The notes beneath the pieces were generated by a model, which was given only the letters and a program-made list of their open reading frames with translations, ran no database searches and was not told the origin of the DNA. A DNA stretch of 64,000 bases from Cronobacter dublinensis subsp. dublinensis LMG 23823 (GTDB lineage Bacteria > Pseudomonadota > Gammaproteobacteria > Enterobacterales > Enterobacteriaceae): the NCBI RefSeq assembly GCF_001277235.1, contig NZ_CP012266.1, forward strand, positions 2,790,001 to 2,854,000, given 5' to 3'. Both the position numbers and the translations under genes were made by a program. Shown piece after piece: positions 16,566 to 25,455 of this stretch (the stretch's first letter is position 1; every line of letters starts with the position of its first letter).

Positions 16566-18125
16566 ATGAAACGACATTTTCTAGCCTTACTGATTGCGGC
16601 CGGGCTTTCATTACCTGCGCTGGCGAAAGACATTACCGTCATTTACACCAACGATCTTCACGCGCATGTCGAGCCTTATAAAGTGCCGTGGATTGCAAAT
16701 GGCCAGCGTGATGTCGGCGGTTTCGCGACAATATCCGCGCTGGTAAAACAGGAAAAAGCGCACAATAAAGCGACTTTTTATTTTGACGCGGGCGACTATT
16801 TCACCGGGCCGTATATCAGCAGCCTGACGAAAGGCAAAGCAATCATAGATATTATGAATACAATGTCGCTGGATGCCGCCTCCATTGGTAATCATGAATT
16901 CGACCACGGCTGGGATAATACGCTGCTGCAGTTAAGCCAGGCGCAATTTCCGATATTGCTCGGCAACGTGTTTTATCAGAACAGCGATATGCCTTTCTGG
17001 AATAAACCCTACGTGATTCTGGAAAAAGAGGGCGTGAAAATTGGCGTCATCGGCCTGCATGGCGTTTTCGCCTTTAACGACACGGTGTCGTCGTCAATGC
17101 GCCAGGGCATTGAAGCGCGCGACGAGGTGAAATGGCTGCAGCATTACATCGACGAATTACGCGGCAAAGTGGATGTTACCGTCGCCCTGATCCATGAAGG
17201 CGTGCCGGGCCGCCAGTCCAGTCTTGGCAATAAAGATGTTAAACGGGCGCTGAATACCGATATTCAGACCGCAAGCAAGGTTAAAGGCCTGGATCTCCTG
17301 ATAACCGGCCATGCGCATACCGGCACCCCGGAGCCGATTAAAGTGGGCGACACGCTGATTATGTCCACCGACAGCGGCGGCGTGAATATCGGCAAACTGG
17401 TGCTCGATGTCGAGCCCGGTCAGCATGGCTACAAGGTCAAACAGTTCGAGCTTAAAACGCTTTATTCCGATGAATTTACGCCCGATCCGACCACGCAGCA
17501 GCGTATTGACAGCTGGAATAAAAAACTCGCCGAAACGGTGCGCCAGCCTATCGGCGAAACACCGATTGCGCTGACCCGCGCTTATGGCGAATCGTCGCCG
17601 CTCGGCAACCTGTTTGCCGACGCCATGATGGCCGCCGCGCCTGACGCGCAGCTGGCGCTCACCAACTCCGGCGGCCTGCGCGACGACATCGCCGCCGGCA
17701 AAATCACCTATGGCGATATTATCAGCGCATTCCCCTTCCCGAACGAGCTGACGGTGATGGATCTCACCGGCAAACAGTTACGTAGCCTGATGGAGCACAG
17801 CGCAGGATTAACTAACGGCGTCTTGCAGATGTCAAAAGGCGCTCTGATGCGTTATGACCCGGCGAAACCCGCAGGCCAGCGCGTCGTGGAGTTCACGCTT
17901 AACGGCAAGCCGATTGACGACCAGACCACGTACCGGGTCGCGACCAACAGCTTCCTGGCGCCCGGCGGCGACGGCTTCATGGATTTCACCGCAGGCACCA
18001 ACAAGCAGGTACACGGCGGCTACAACCTCTCTGACGCGGTGATCGACTACCTCAAGAAAGGCAACACTATTCTCGCCGCTCAGGTGCAGGAGATGCGGGT
18101 AAGCAAAGCAACCCCTCAGGGATGA
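16566..18125 (+). CDS. Periplasmic 5'-nucleotidase / UshA-like metallophosphoesterase
   Basis: A 519-residue secreted enzyme with a signal peptide (residues 1-20, ending LPALA). Residues about 22-260 form the metallophosphatase domain: YTNDLHAH (metal ligands D, H), GDYFTGPY, GNHEFDHG, and ITGHAHTG. Residues about 330-500 are the 5'-nucleotidase C-domain, with TNSGGLRDDI and the substrate-stacking region SAFPFPNELTVMDLTG. The architecture is that of UshA, which hydrolyses UDP-sugars and nucleotides in the periplasm, but the sequence is shorter (UshA 550) and clearly a paralogue. It probably forms an operon with the downstream AssT-like gene (59 bases apart). Confidence 0.9.
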   Translation: MKRHFLALLIAAGLSLPALAKDITVIYTNDLHAHVEPYKVPWIANGQRDVGGFATISALVKQEKAHNKATFYFDAGDYFTGPYISSLTKGKAIIDIMNTMSLDAASIGNHEFDHGWDNTLLQLSQAQFPILLGNVFYQNSDMPFWNKPYVILEKEGVKIGVIGLHGVFAFNDTVSSSMRQGIEARDEVKWLQHYIDELRGKVDVTVALIHEGVPGRQSSLGNKDVKRALNTDIQTASKVKGLDLLITGHAHTGTPEPIKVGDTLIMSTDSGGVNIGKLVLDVEPGQHGYKVKQFELKTLYSDEFTPDPTTQQRIDSWNKKLAETVRQPIGETPIALTRAYGESSPLGNLFADAMMAAAPDAQLALTNSGGLRDDIAAGKITYGDIISAFPFPNELTVMDLTGKQLRSLMEHSAGLTNGVLQMSKGALMRYDPAKPAGQRVVEFTLNGKPIDDQTTYRVATNSFLAPGGDGFMDFTAGTNKQVHGGYNLSDAVIDYLKKGNTILAAQVQEMRVSKATPQG

Positions 18126-18184
18126 GACACATCAGGCGCGGCGGTTTGCCCGCCTGATTTTTATCGTTAACAAAGGACATGACT

Positions 18185-19711
18185 ATGACGATTGTACATT
18201 TGCAAACAGAACTGGCCCCGGCCAATAACCAGCTGGCGGCGTATGTGCATTTCCGCACCGATTCCCCCGTCACTTTTACGTATACCGTCGCGGCGCGCGC
18301 GGGCAGCCCGGGCAGTATTCCCTTCACTTATACCTTCGATCAATGGACTACAGGGAAGGACGGCATTATCAAAGTACCGGTGATGGGGCTGTATGCCCGC
18401 TACGCGAATGAAGTCCGCATCATTTTTACCGAACAAAACGGCAATGTCGCCTATGACAGTACGCTGATTATCAGCACCGAGGCGCAGACTTATCGCGACG
18501 AAACGATATTCCACCTCGATATTGAGCAGACCGATCCGGCGCTTTTTACCAGCGTCTGGGGCAATAGCTGGCTGATGACGACCTTCTGCGACGGCTACGA
18601 TCGCAACGGCGATTTGCGCTGCTATTATTCAGCGCCTTATCGCAACCAGATGCTGCGCACCCACGACGGTTATTTTTATATCGGCAGCGACGAAGAAGAA
18701 CACTGGTATGCCCGCCGTTTTTTCAAAATCGATATTCTCGGCAACCCGGTGCTGGAATTTAACTTACGCGATGAACACGGCAACGCGTATACCAACACAC
18801 ACGATGTGGTATGGGACACCGCCGGCAATCTCTACATGATTGGCAGCGACTTCCCGGACCGCTCCACCAATACGATGCGTCAGGACGCGTGGATCCTGAA
18901 ATTTGACGATAAAACCGGTGAAATGCTGTGGCGGAAAAATTTCACTGCCGAATTTGATAACACCAGTATCCTGAATAACAGCGGCACCAACGATGTGCAT
19001 TTCAATTCGCTGTCGCATATTCCGGCCGGCAATACCTTCAGTGAAGCCATTATTGTGCATACGCGCTCGGCCAGCCTGACGGTTGGGATCTCCCCGGATG
19101 ACGGCCATATTTTATGGTCAGCGGATACGGGTAACTATAACCCGACGTTCGCGCAGTCCTTATCTGTCCCGCGCCTCGATACCAGCGCCATTACCGATCG
19201 CGATAATGGCGCGCACACGGTTTTCGTCACGCAAAACCCGTATTTCAAAGATAAAAGCGATATCAGCGCAGGGAAATTCGTTTTCTCGCTGTTTAATAAC
19301 CGCTCCTGCGCCGATGCAGACGGTAAGGCGGTGGTACGGCCCATAAGCGCGCCTGCGACAGAGGCCGCATCGGGCGCCCTGCCCGTCCAGGTGCTGTTTT
19401 ACGCAGTCGATCTCGCGGCCAACACCGTGAGGCAAACGGGCGCGGCTGTCTCCCTTCCGCAAACGCGTGTTCCACAGATTACCGATTTTATGGGTGCCGT
19501 TTTCGACTATGGCGACTATTACACGGTCTTTACTAACGCCGCGCGCTCGTTCTTTATCATCGACCCGACGGGTCATGTCATTGCGACGATTTATGATGTG
19601 ATAAGCGCGCTGCATGGCTACCCGGAATTCCCTGGCGAATGCTACCGCGCGCGGTTATTTTCTGAGGATGAACTGCAATCCTTAATTACGACGGCGTTTA
19701 CGCTTGCGTAA
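18185..19711 (+). CDS. Arylsulfotransferase (AssT)-like beta-propeller protein without signal peptide
   Basis: A 508-residue protein of the AssT family. The N-terminal beta domain carries the family-like VPVMGLYARYANEV motif. The propeller contains NTHDVVWD, DVHFNSLSHIP and VHTRSAS, matching the surroundings of AssT active-site His, His and Arg. The place where the sulfated catalytic His (TQH in family members) is expected reads TQN (N351, bases 19235-19237), so classical activity is doubtful. Bacterial AssT is periplasmic with a signal peptide; none is visible here. Start ATG 18185 is preferred over ATG 18179 because AAAGGA is then about 7 bases away. Family assignment is from motifs; the role is unknown. 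Confidence 0.72.
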   Translation: MTIVHLQTELAPANNQLAAYVHFRTDSPVTFTYTVAARAGSPGSIPFTYTFDQWTTGKDGIIKVPVMGLYARYANEVRIIFTEQNGNVAYDSTLIISTEAQTYRDETIFHLDIEQTDPALFTSVWGNSWLMTTFCDGYDRNGDLRCYYSAPYRNQMLRTHDGYFYIGSDEEEHWYARRFFKIDILGNPVLEFNLRDEHGNAYTNTHDVVWDTAGNLYMIGSDFPDRSTNTMRQDAWILKFDDKTGEMLWRKNFTAEFDNTSILNNSGTNDVHFNSLSHIPAGNTFSEAIIVHTRSASLTVGISPDDGHILWSADTGNYNPTFAQSLSVPRLDTSAITDRDNGAHTVFVTQNPYFKDKSDISAGKFVFSLFNNRSCADADGKAVVRPISAPATEAASGALPVQVLFYAVDLAANTVRQTGAAVSLPQTRVPQITDFMGAVFDYGDYYTVFTNAARSFFIIDPTGHVIATIYDVISALHGYPEFPGECYRARLFSEDELQSLITTAFTLA

Positions 19712-19731
19712 ATTCCCCCGGAGAAATACAG

Positions 19732-19755
19732 CAGGCCCGCTCGCGGGCCTGTTTT
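19732..19755 (+). terminator. Terminator after the AssT-like gene
   Basis: CAGGCCCGC-TCGCGGGCCTG forms a strong hairpin followed by TTTTT. It lies between two convergent genes and may act for both. Confidence 0.85.
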
Positions 19756-19780
19756 TATGACAGGATGTCGCGCAGCCTGT

Positions 19781-20575
19781 TTAAAGTATCGAGCGGAACG
19801 TGCCGCCTTCGACGCGCACTGCCGCCCCGTTAGAGGCCGCTCCCAGCGGACTTGCCAGCAGCGCCACCATCGCGGCGATTTCATCGGCCTCAATCATGCG
19901 CGCCAGAAGCGAGCTCGGACGATATGTCGTAAAGAAATGCGCTTCAATCTGCGCGTCAGTCATGCCCGGTTGCGGGGCGGTCTGGCGCAGGTAATCCATA
20001 ATCCCTTCCGAGCGAGTCGCGGAGGGCAATACGCTGTTCACCGTGACGCCCGTGCCTTTGGTGAGCTCCGCCATACCGCGTGACACCGCGAGCTGGGCCG
20101 ATTTACTCACTCCATAGTGGATCATGTCCGGCGGCGTAAACGCCCCCACTTCGCTGGAGATAAAAATAACGCGCCCCTGGTTGTTCCTGAGCATCATCGG
20201 GAAATAGTGCCGGGAGAGCCGCACCCCGGACATGACATTAACATCAAACATCCGATGCCACGCGTCGTCATCAATTTCCGCAAACGGCGTCGCCTCATAA
20301 AAACCCAGGTTATTGATCAGAATATCCGTCTGCGGCTGGCGGGCCACTAGCGTCGCCACGCCCGCCACTGTACTGACGTCTGCCAGCACGCCGGTCACGC
20401 GCGCAGCGGGCGTGTCGGCTTCAATGACCGCCACCGCAGCGGCCAGTTTTTCGCGATCGCGCCCGGTCAGCGTCACCGCCGCGCCTTCCTGGGCCAGCCT
20501 GCGGGCGATGGCCAGGCCAATTCCCGCCGTTGCCGCCGTCACAATCGCCGTTTTGCCGTTCAGTTGCAGATCCAT
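19781..20575 (-). CDS. Short-chain dehydrogenase/reductase
   Basis: A 264-residue cytoplasmic SDR enzyme. The Rossmann nucleotide motif TAATAGIGLAIA (about 13-24) is followed by GRDREK, which suggests NADP preference. The catalytic set is Asn in DVNVMSG, Ser in ISSEVGA, and Tyr-Lys in HYGVSKSA (Tyr about 154). The start ATG 20575 has AAGGAG five bases upstream. The substrate cannot be inferred. It lies nine bases downstream of the PfpI-like gene on the same strand, so the two are probably cotranscribed. Confidence 0.88.
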   Translation of the reverse strand: MDLQLNGKTAIVTAATAGIGLAIARRLAQEGAAVTLTGRDREKLAAAVAVIEADTPAARVTGVLADVSTVAGVATLVARQPQTDILINNLGFYEATPFAEIDDDAWHRMFDVNVMSGVRLSRHYFPMMLRNNQGRVIFISSEVGAFTPPDMIHYGVSKSAQLAVSRGMAELTKGTGVTVNSVLPSATRSEGIMDYLRQTAPQPGMTDAQIEAHFFTTYRPSSLLARMIEADEIAAMVALLASPLGAASNGAAVRVEGGTFRSIL

Positions 20576-20584
20576 ACCCACTCC

Positions 20585-21451
20585 TTAATTACGTTTAACA
20601 GAAGGCGATGCCAGGCGCGTCAGCAACGCCTGCGCCACGCCGGATGCCGAGGCCGGATTCTGGCCGGTGATAAGCTCGCGGTCCGTCACGATATGCGGCG
20701 TAAACGGCTCGTTATTGCTGCTGAATTTACCGCCCGCCTGCTCCAGCGCGGTTTGTGGATAGAACTTCATCGCGCCGCCTTTGGGCAGCAGCCCTTTGGC
20801 TATCTCCTCTTCGGCATTGCTGATGACCGTCATGCGGTAGCCCGCGTAGATCCAGCCGGGCTGCGCGGTCGCATGACCGTTTTCGGCAAGCGCGCGGGTA
20901 AACGCCGGGGCGTCCGGCAGCGTCGAGAGCAGCGCGATGGGGCCGTGGCAGACCAGCGCCGTCGGCTTGCCGGCAGCATGGAACGCGGCAAGCGCCTCGC
21001 CCACCGCCTGACTTGTCAGCAGATCCTGCATCGGGGCGTGGCCGCCGGGAATATAGAGGGCGTCAAACTCTCCGTAGCCTCTCTGCGCGGCGCGTGCCAG
21101 GCTGATGACCGGCGACGCCTCGGGCGAAGTCAGCTTTAGGGTGTCGAGCAGCGCACGATGCGTGCGCCACGCGGCGTCGTCATTGTTGAAATACTTTTTG
21201 TCGTCAGAGGATTTATCGAGCGTCGGCGCAAGACCGCCTGGCGTGGCGAACGTCACCTGATGTCCGGCATCCAGCAGACGTTTTACGGGCTGCATCAACT
21301 CGTTGAGGTAAAAACCCGTCGGGAAGACCTTTCCGTCTTTGAGATCCAGATGGTCGGCATCGGATAACACCACCAGCACGCTGGCGGCCTGGGCATGCAG
21401 CGCCGACAGGCCGAGCGCGGCGGTGAGAATGAGATGACGAAAGCGTTTCAT
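20585..21451 (-). CDS. Exported DJ-1/PfpI family protein
   Basis: A 288-residue class I glutamine-amidotransferase-like protein. The nucleophile-elbow Cys is in TALVCHGPIAL, and a conserved Glu lies upstream in GEFDALYIPGGHAPMQDL. Related proteins include glyoxalase III/Hsp31-type deglycases and PfpI. An N-terminal signal peptide (residues 1-22, ending LHAQA) is visible from ATG 21451, so this member is probably periplasmic, unlike cytosolic Hsp31. It is transcribed divergently from the LysR regulator, 125 bases away. Confidence 0.85.
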   Translation of the reverse strand: MKRFRHLILTAALGLSALHAQAASVLVVLSDADHLDLKDGKVFPTGFYLNELMQPVKRLLDAGHQVTFATPGGLAPTLDKSSDDKKYFNNDDAAWRTHRALLDTLKLTSPEASPVISLARAAQRGYGEFDALYIPGGHAPMQDLLTSQAVGEALAAFHAAGKPTALVCHGPIALLSTLPDAPAFTRALAENGHATAQPGWIYAGYRMTVISNAEEEIAKGLLPKGGAMKFYPQTALEQAGGKFSSNNEPFTPHIVTDRELITGQNPASASGVAQALLTRLASPSVKRN

Positions 21452-21576
21452 AAAAAGCTCCTGAGCAGTGTTCGTGTGAGACGCAGGCCGGGCCTGCGGG
21501 ATGCGCACACTGTAGTGTTTCCGAAAAAGTGGATAAACTACCGCCACAGACATTCATTTGTTCTTCAGGAGACATA

Positions 21577-22482
21577 ATGAGCCGACGCTTCGCCCATCTC
21601 AGCGATGTGGAGATTTTCGTCACGATTATTGAAAAGGGATCTCTCACGGCGGCGGCGGTCGCGCTGGCGACCACGGCATCGGTGTTGAGCCGCGCGCTGA
21701 CGCGGCTGGAGACGCGCCTCGGCGTACAGCTGGTGAGGCGCACTACCCGGCAGTTGAGCCTGACGCAGGCCGGGCGACATTATTACGAGCAGGCATGCAG
21801 CGCGTTCGGGGTGTTTGAGCGCGCCGAGCGCGACATCCAGGGGCGCGGCGAGGAGACCGTGGGCCATGTGCGGCTCAGCGCGCCGACCACTTACGCGCAT
21901 TACCGGTTGCCGCCGCTGTTGCAGCGGTTCGCCGCGCGCTATCCGGCCGTCACCGTTGAACTGAATATTACCAATCGCAATGTGGATCTGGTCGCCGAGG
22001 GGTACGACCTGGCGATCCGTCTTGGAACGCTGCCGGACAGCCGCCTGGTGGCGCGCAAACTGGAAGACGCGCCGCTGTGTCTGGTCGCCGCACCGGGGTA
22101 TCTGCAACAGCACGGCGAGCCGCAGCACATTAGCGACCTTGCGCAACACCGCTGTCTGCCGTTTATCATGCCCAGCAGCGGGCGTATCGCCAGCTGGAGC
22201 CTCAGTGAGAGTGGTCAGCCTGTGGAATGGACGCCCAAAGGGCAGATACAGATTTCCGATGATATTTTGGGCGTTATCTCCCTTGCCGCCAGCGGCGCGG
22301 GTATTTGTCAGACTTACGATTTTATCGCGCGGCCGTTAATGGCCAGCGGCCAGCTTAGGGAAATCCTTGCGCATACCCGAGGACGCACGCGCCCCTTTTC
22401 GCTGATTTACGCGCCGCACAAGGGGCTCTCTTCCGCCAGCGAAACGCTGATCCGGTTTATGCAGCAGGCGATGATGACGTGA
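21577..22482 (+). CDS. LysR-family transcriptional regulator
   Basis: A 301-residue LTTR. The N-terminal winged helix (residues 5-62) includes the HTH LTAAAVALATTASVLSRALTRLE, followed by RLGVQLVRRTTRQLSLT. The substrate-binding domain runs from about 90 to 300. It resembles the PA0477/AaeR-DsdC-like YafC/YhjC group that often controls a neighbouring oxidoreductase or PfpI gene, so the divergent PfpI-SDR pair is the likely target (inference). The start is ATG 21577 after CAGGAG. Its 3' end overlaps the convergent diguanylate cyclase gene by 26 bases. Confidence 0.9.
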   Translation: MSRRFAHLSDVEIFVTIIEKGSLTAAAVALATTASVLSRALTRLETRLGVQLVRRTTRQLSLTQAGRHYYEQACSAFGVFERAERDIQGRGEETVGHVRLSAPTTYAHYRLPPLLQRFAARYPAVTVELNITNRNVDLVAEGYDLAIRLGTLPDSRLVARKLEDAPLCLVAAPGYLQQHGEPQHISDLAQHRCLPFIMPSSGRIASWSLSESGQPVEWTPKGQIQISDDILGVISLAASGAGICQTYDFIARPLMASGQLREILAHTRGRTRPFSLIYAPHKGLSSASETLIRFMQQAMMT

Positions 22483-24016
22483 GGCGCACCGCGCGGTTAC
22501 GCCCGGTGCTTTTGGCCTGATAGAGCGCCTCGTCGGCGCCTTTGATAAGCGCGGTCAGGCACTCCATGCGCCCATCCGCCACCATGCTGTAACAGCCCGC
22601 GCTGATGGTGACGACGCCTTCCGGCAGTTCGGTATCCGGGTGCGGCAGCGCTTTTTCACGAACCATTCTGACCACCTTTTCCGCGACGCGCAGCGCGTCG
22701 TCCGGCGAGGCGTCGGCGAGAACAATCGCGAACTCTTCCCCGCCGTAACGGGCGACCAGATCGCCGTGATTGAACGACGCCTGTTGCAGCACGCCGCCGA
22801 TACGGCGCAGACACGCGTCGCCCGCCACGTGGCCGCGGTTATCGTTATAGCGTTTAAAGAAGTCGACATCGATAAGGATCAGCGACACCGGGTGGCCCGT
22901 CACGGCGGAATCGGCCAGCGCCTGCTCCAGAAAAGCGTCGAAGCGACGACGGTTGGCAAGCCCGGTGAGCCCGTCAATCATCGCCATTGAGTGCAGGGTA
23001 TGGTTGATTTTTACCAGCTCGTCACGCAGCGTCGCGAGCTCGTTGCGGTCGCGGATATTCACCCTCACCTGCCGGAAGAGCACAAACCCCATCAGGATAA
23101 TGGCGGTCAGCAGCGCGCCGTTGATGAGTAAATCCGGAATACTGTTGCGCAGCCATGTCGCGCGCAGGTTATTTTTATCGTACCCCGCCACCACTACAAT
23201 CGGGTAGCGCGTCGAGCGCGCAAAGCCGTAGATCCGCACGACTTTATCCAGCGCCGACAGCCAGGTGGCGCTTCCCTGCCGCGCGCGCAGCAGCACTTGC
23301 GTAAAGAGCGGGCTGGCGGAGAGATCTTTATTCAGGACGCTGTCATCAAACGGGCGGATATAGAGCGGTTTGCCGTCCACCAGCAGTAGCGCGAGAATGT
23401 CATTATCCGTAAGTTCAAAATAGCTGTAGAACTGGCGGAAATAGTCCATTTTCACCGTGGCCATGACGATGCCCGCGAACCCGCCGGTGATGTCGTTTAT
23501 ACGCAGGGAAACCGGGATAACCAACTGACCGCTGATTTTACTGCGCACCACATGGCCGATATGTACGCCCATCCAGCCATGCTCTTTGTGATAGAGAAAA
23601 TCGTCGCGTTCGGCGATATTCGCCTCAGAAGGTTCAGGCTCGAAAGAGCTGTTGCGCCATACGCCGCGCGCGTCGTAAATAAACAGCCCGTCGAGCTGCG
23701 GCAGACGCCGCTCCAGCTCGGCGAGCGACGCATTCAGCTCGGCATCGGGGAGATAACCGTAGGCCAGATTGCGGCGGATCTCCTGTAAGGTCAGCTCCGT
23801 CTGAAGAAAGGTGTCATCAGCCTGACGTACCTGCGAAAGCGACAGATTAATCGCCTTGCTTTCGGTTTCCTCCACGGTGCGCTCCCAGGAGAGATAGAGC
23901 GTTACGGCATTGGCCGCGATGCTACCCGCCAGCAGGATAAACAGAAAAAAAGCCAGGCTGCGGCCCAGAGAGGTATCGAGCGCTAAAATGCGAATAAACT
24001 GCTTTTTGTCAGGCAC
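22457..24016 (-). CDS. Membrane diguanylate cyclase with Cache-type sensor
   Basis: A 519-residue protein. A membrane helix (about 20-43) is followed by a periplasmic sensor (about 45-293, probably dCache), a second helix (about 295-316) and a GGDEF domain with DVDFFKRYND and the active site GGEEF at 425-429. The position of the inhibitory RxxD I-site reads NHGD, so classical product inhibition is probably absent, unlike dgcQ in this window. The GTG start at 24016 (MPDKKQF) has AGGAGG eight bases upstream and resembles the DgcQ start MPDKIL. The longer ATG frame to 24124 has no such support. Confidence 0.9.
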   Translation of the reverse strand: MPDKKQFIRILALDTSLGRSLAFFLFILLAGSIAANAVTLYLSWERTVEETESKAINLSLSQVRQADDTFLQTELTLQEIRRNLAYGYLPDAELNASLAELERRLPQLDGLFIYDARGVWRNSSFEPEPSEANIAERDDFLYHKEHGWMGVHIGHVVRSKISGQLVIPVSLRINDITGGFAGIVMATVKMDYFRQFYSYFELTDNDILALLLVDGKPLYIRPFDDSVLNKDLSASPLFTQVLLRARQGSATWLSALDKVVRIYGFARSTRYPIVVVAGYDKNNLRATWLRNSIPDLLINGALLTAIILMGFVLFRQVRVNIRDRNELATLRDELVKINHTLHSMAMIDGLTGLANRRRFDAFLEQALADSAVTGHPVSLILIDVDFFKRYNDNRGHVAGDACLRRIGGVLQQASFNHGDLVARYGGEEFAIVLADASPDDALRVAEKVVRMVREKALPHPDTELPEGVVTISAGCYSMVADGRMECLTALIKGADEALYQAKSTGRNRAVRLTSSSPAA

Positions 24017-24309
24017 GACTGCTACCTCCTGCGTATCCCGCCGCGTTTCATTAATTTTACTGAAGTTTATCAGAAACCGCGCCGGGCAATTTTTTACACG
24101 CGCTGTGCGGCACGAGGCGTACAAGCCTGAAAATTCCGGGGGTTATCTTTATCGGAACATGCTGTAAGAATAGTACCGATAGCGCCAGAGAGGCACTTTT
24201 GAGCAGGCGTTCAGAGAAATCATCACCTGCGCTGGTGAATCACGGACGGTGAGCAAGGGCGTCGGGCGTGGCGACAGAATAACAGTTAAAACGCCCGCCA
24301 GCGGCCCGC

Positions 24310-25029
24310 TTAATAATAGGTCACGGCCATCCTGCCGGAATAATGCGCCTCTTCAATAATCTGATTATTACGAATTTTTTTCGTGACAATCGTACATTCC
24401 ACCGGCACTTTACGGGCGTCATACACACAGGCGCTGTCGCCATTAAGGGTATATTCCTCGCCAAACGCCGTGGTCATTTTAAAATCCAGCGGTTTATTTT
24501 TAACGTCCGAATAAGTCACGTCTGAATAACTGACAACTTTATCATTAAGATAGTACTGACTACCGGCAAAGCTGTCGCCGTCGGTATAGCGATAAACAGA
24601 GAGCTTTTGCCCATTAGCCGTCGTTTGCTCAATCAGCCCCGCGCGGTTGGTCTTGAAGGTTTTAGTGCCGTATTGATCGGTCATGCTGACGATATTGCAG
24701 TGCTCGTCAAACACATATTTTACCGGGCTGTTATTGAGCGTGCCCGCCAGCGTATTTCCCTGGCGCGTCAGCGCTGCGTTGCCATATTGATTAACGTCAC
24801 TACGCGTGAACTCATCAATACAGCCTTCAGGGGAAAGCGCCACCTTTATTGTGTAATTTTCAGATTCACTTTTTACGGTCGCCGTCAGCGTTTTCACCGG
24901 TCCCCGGACCGGGTTGAAGTCATACATCACAGAGAAATTATAGAGTGCGGGAATATAGCTTTCGGCGGCCTGCGCATTAAATGCCAGCAGACCCGCTGTG
25001 AGCGCGAACGCGTGTTTGATGAGTGCCAT
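24310..25029 (-). CDS. YnfC-like exported protein (UPF0257)
   Basis: A 239-residue protein. The segment YDFNPVRGPVKTLT near residue 36 and the CVYD ... VPVECT region near the C-terminus recall E. coli YnfC, a UPF0257 lipoprotein of unknown function. The signal peptide (residues 1-22, ending NAQAA) lacks a lipobox Cys, so this copy seems to be a soluble periplasmic protein rather than a lipoprotein. There are no gene neighbours in a clear operon; 24017-24309 upstream of its 3' end shows nothing recognisable. Confidence 0.7.
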   Translation of the reverse strand: MALIKHAFALTAGLLAFNAQAAESYIPALYNFSVMYDFNPVRGPVKTLTATVKSESENYTIKVALSPEGCIDEFTRSDVNQYGNAALTRQGNTLAGTLNNSPVKYVFDEHCNIVSMTDQYGTKTFKTNRAGLIEQTTANGQKLSVYRYTDGDSFAGSQYYLNDKVVSYSDVTYSDVKNKPLDFKMTTAFGEEYTLNGDSACVYDARKVPVECTIVTKKIRNNQIIEEAHYSGRMAVTYY

Positions 25030-25272
25030 AATGCGTGCTTTCCTTGTCGCGAAATGACAAAAATATCAGAATAGCCTTATGAGGTCGATCTTTCGCGCGA
25101 CAATGTCAGCCGGTTAGCGGCAATGCAGCCAGCCCGCCGTACAGAGCAAAGAAAGGTAAAAAAAGCCGCTATCAAAAAGCAGAGGCTGGCGCTGTTTTTA
25201 ACAGCGAATTGTCTCATTTTTTCTCAACGGGATTGTTATCACTGAAAGACGAGGCGGTAAGTGTTTGAATAG

Positions 25273-25362
25273 TGGCGGAGAGAGGGGGATTTGAACCCCC
25301 GGTAGAGTTGCCCCTACTCCGGTTTTCGAGACCGGTCCGTTCAGCCGCTCCGGCATCTCTCC
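25273..25362 (-). tRNA. serU: tRNA-Ser (anticodon CGA)
   Basis: A 90-base class II tRNA on the minus strand. It has a 7-bp acceptor stem GGAGAGA/TCTCTCC, the anticodon loop CTCGAAA (CGA), a long variable arm (GTAGGGGCAACTCTAC), a T-loop TTCAAAT, and encoded CCA. It matches E. coli serU, which lies at the same position next to mtfA. Confidence 0.97.
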
Positions 25363-25455
25363 GTACTTGAGGTTGCCATGATGCCAGGATCTTTGGCATT
25401 TTAACAGTCCCTGCCTCTTCGATTTTGTTCAAGTGACGAGTTTGCGAGCAATAAG

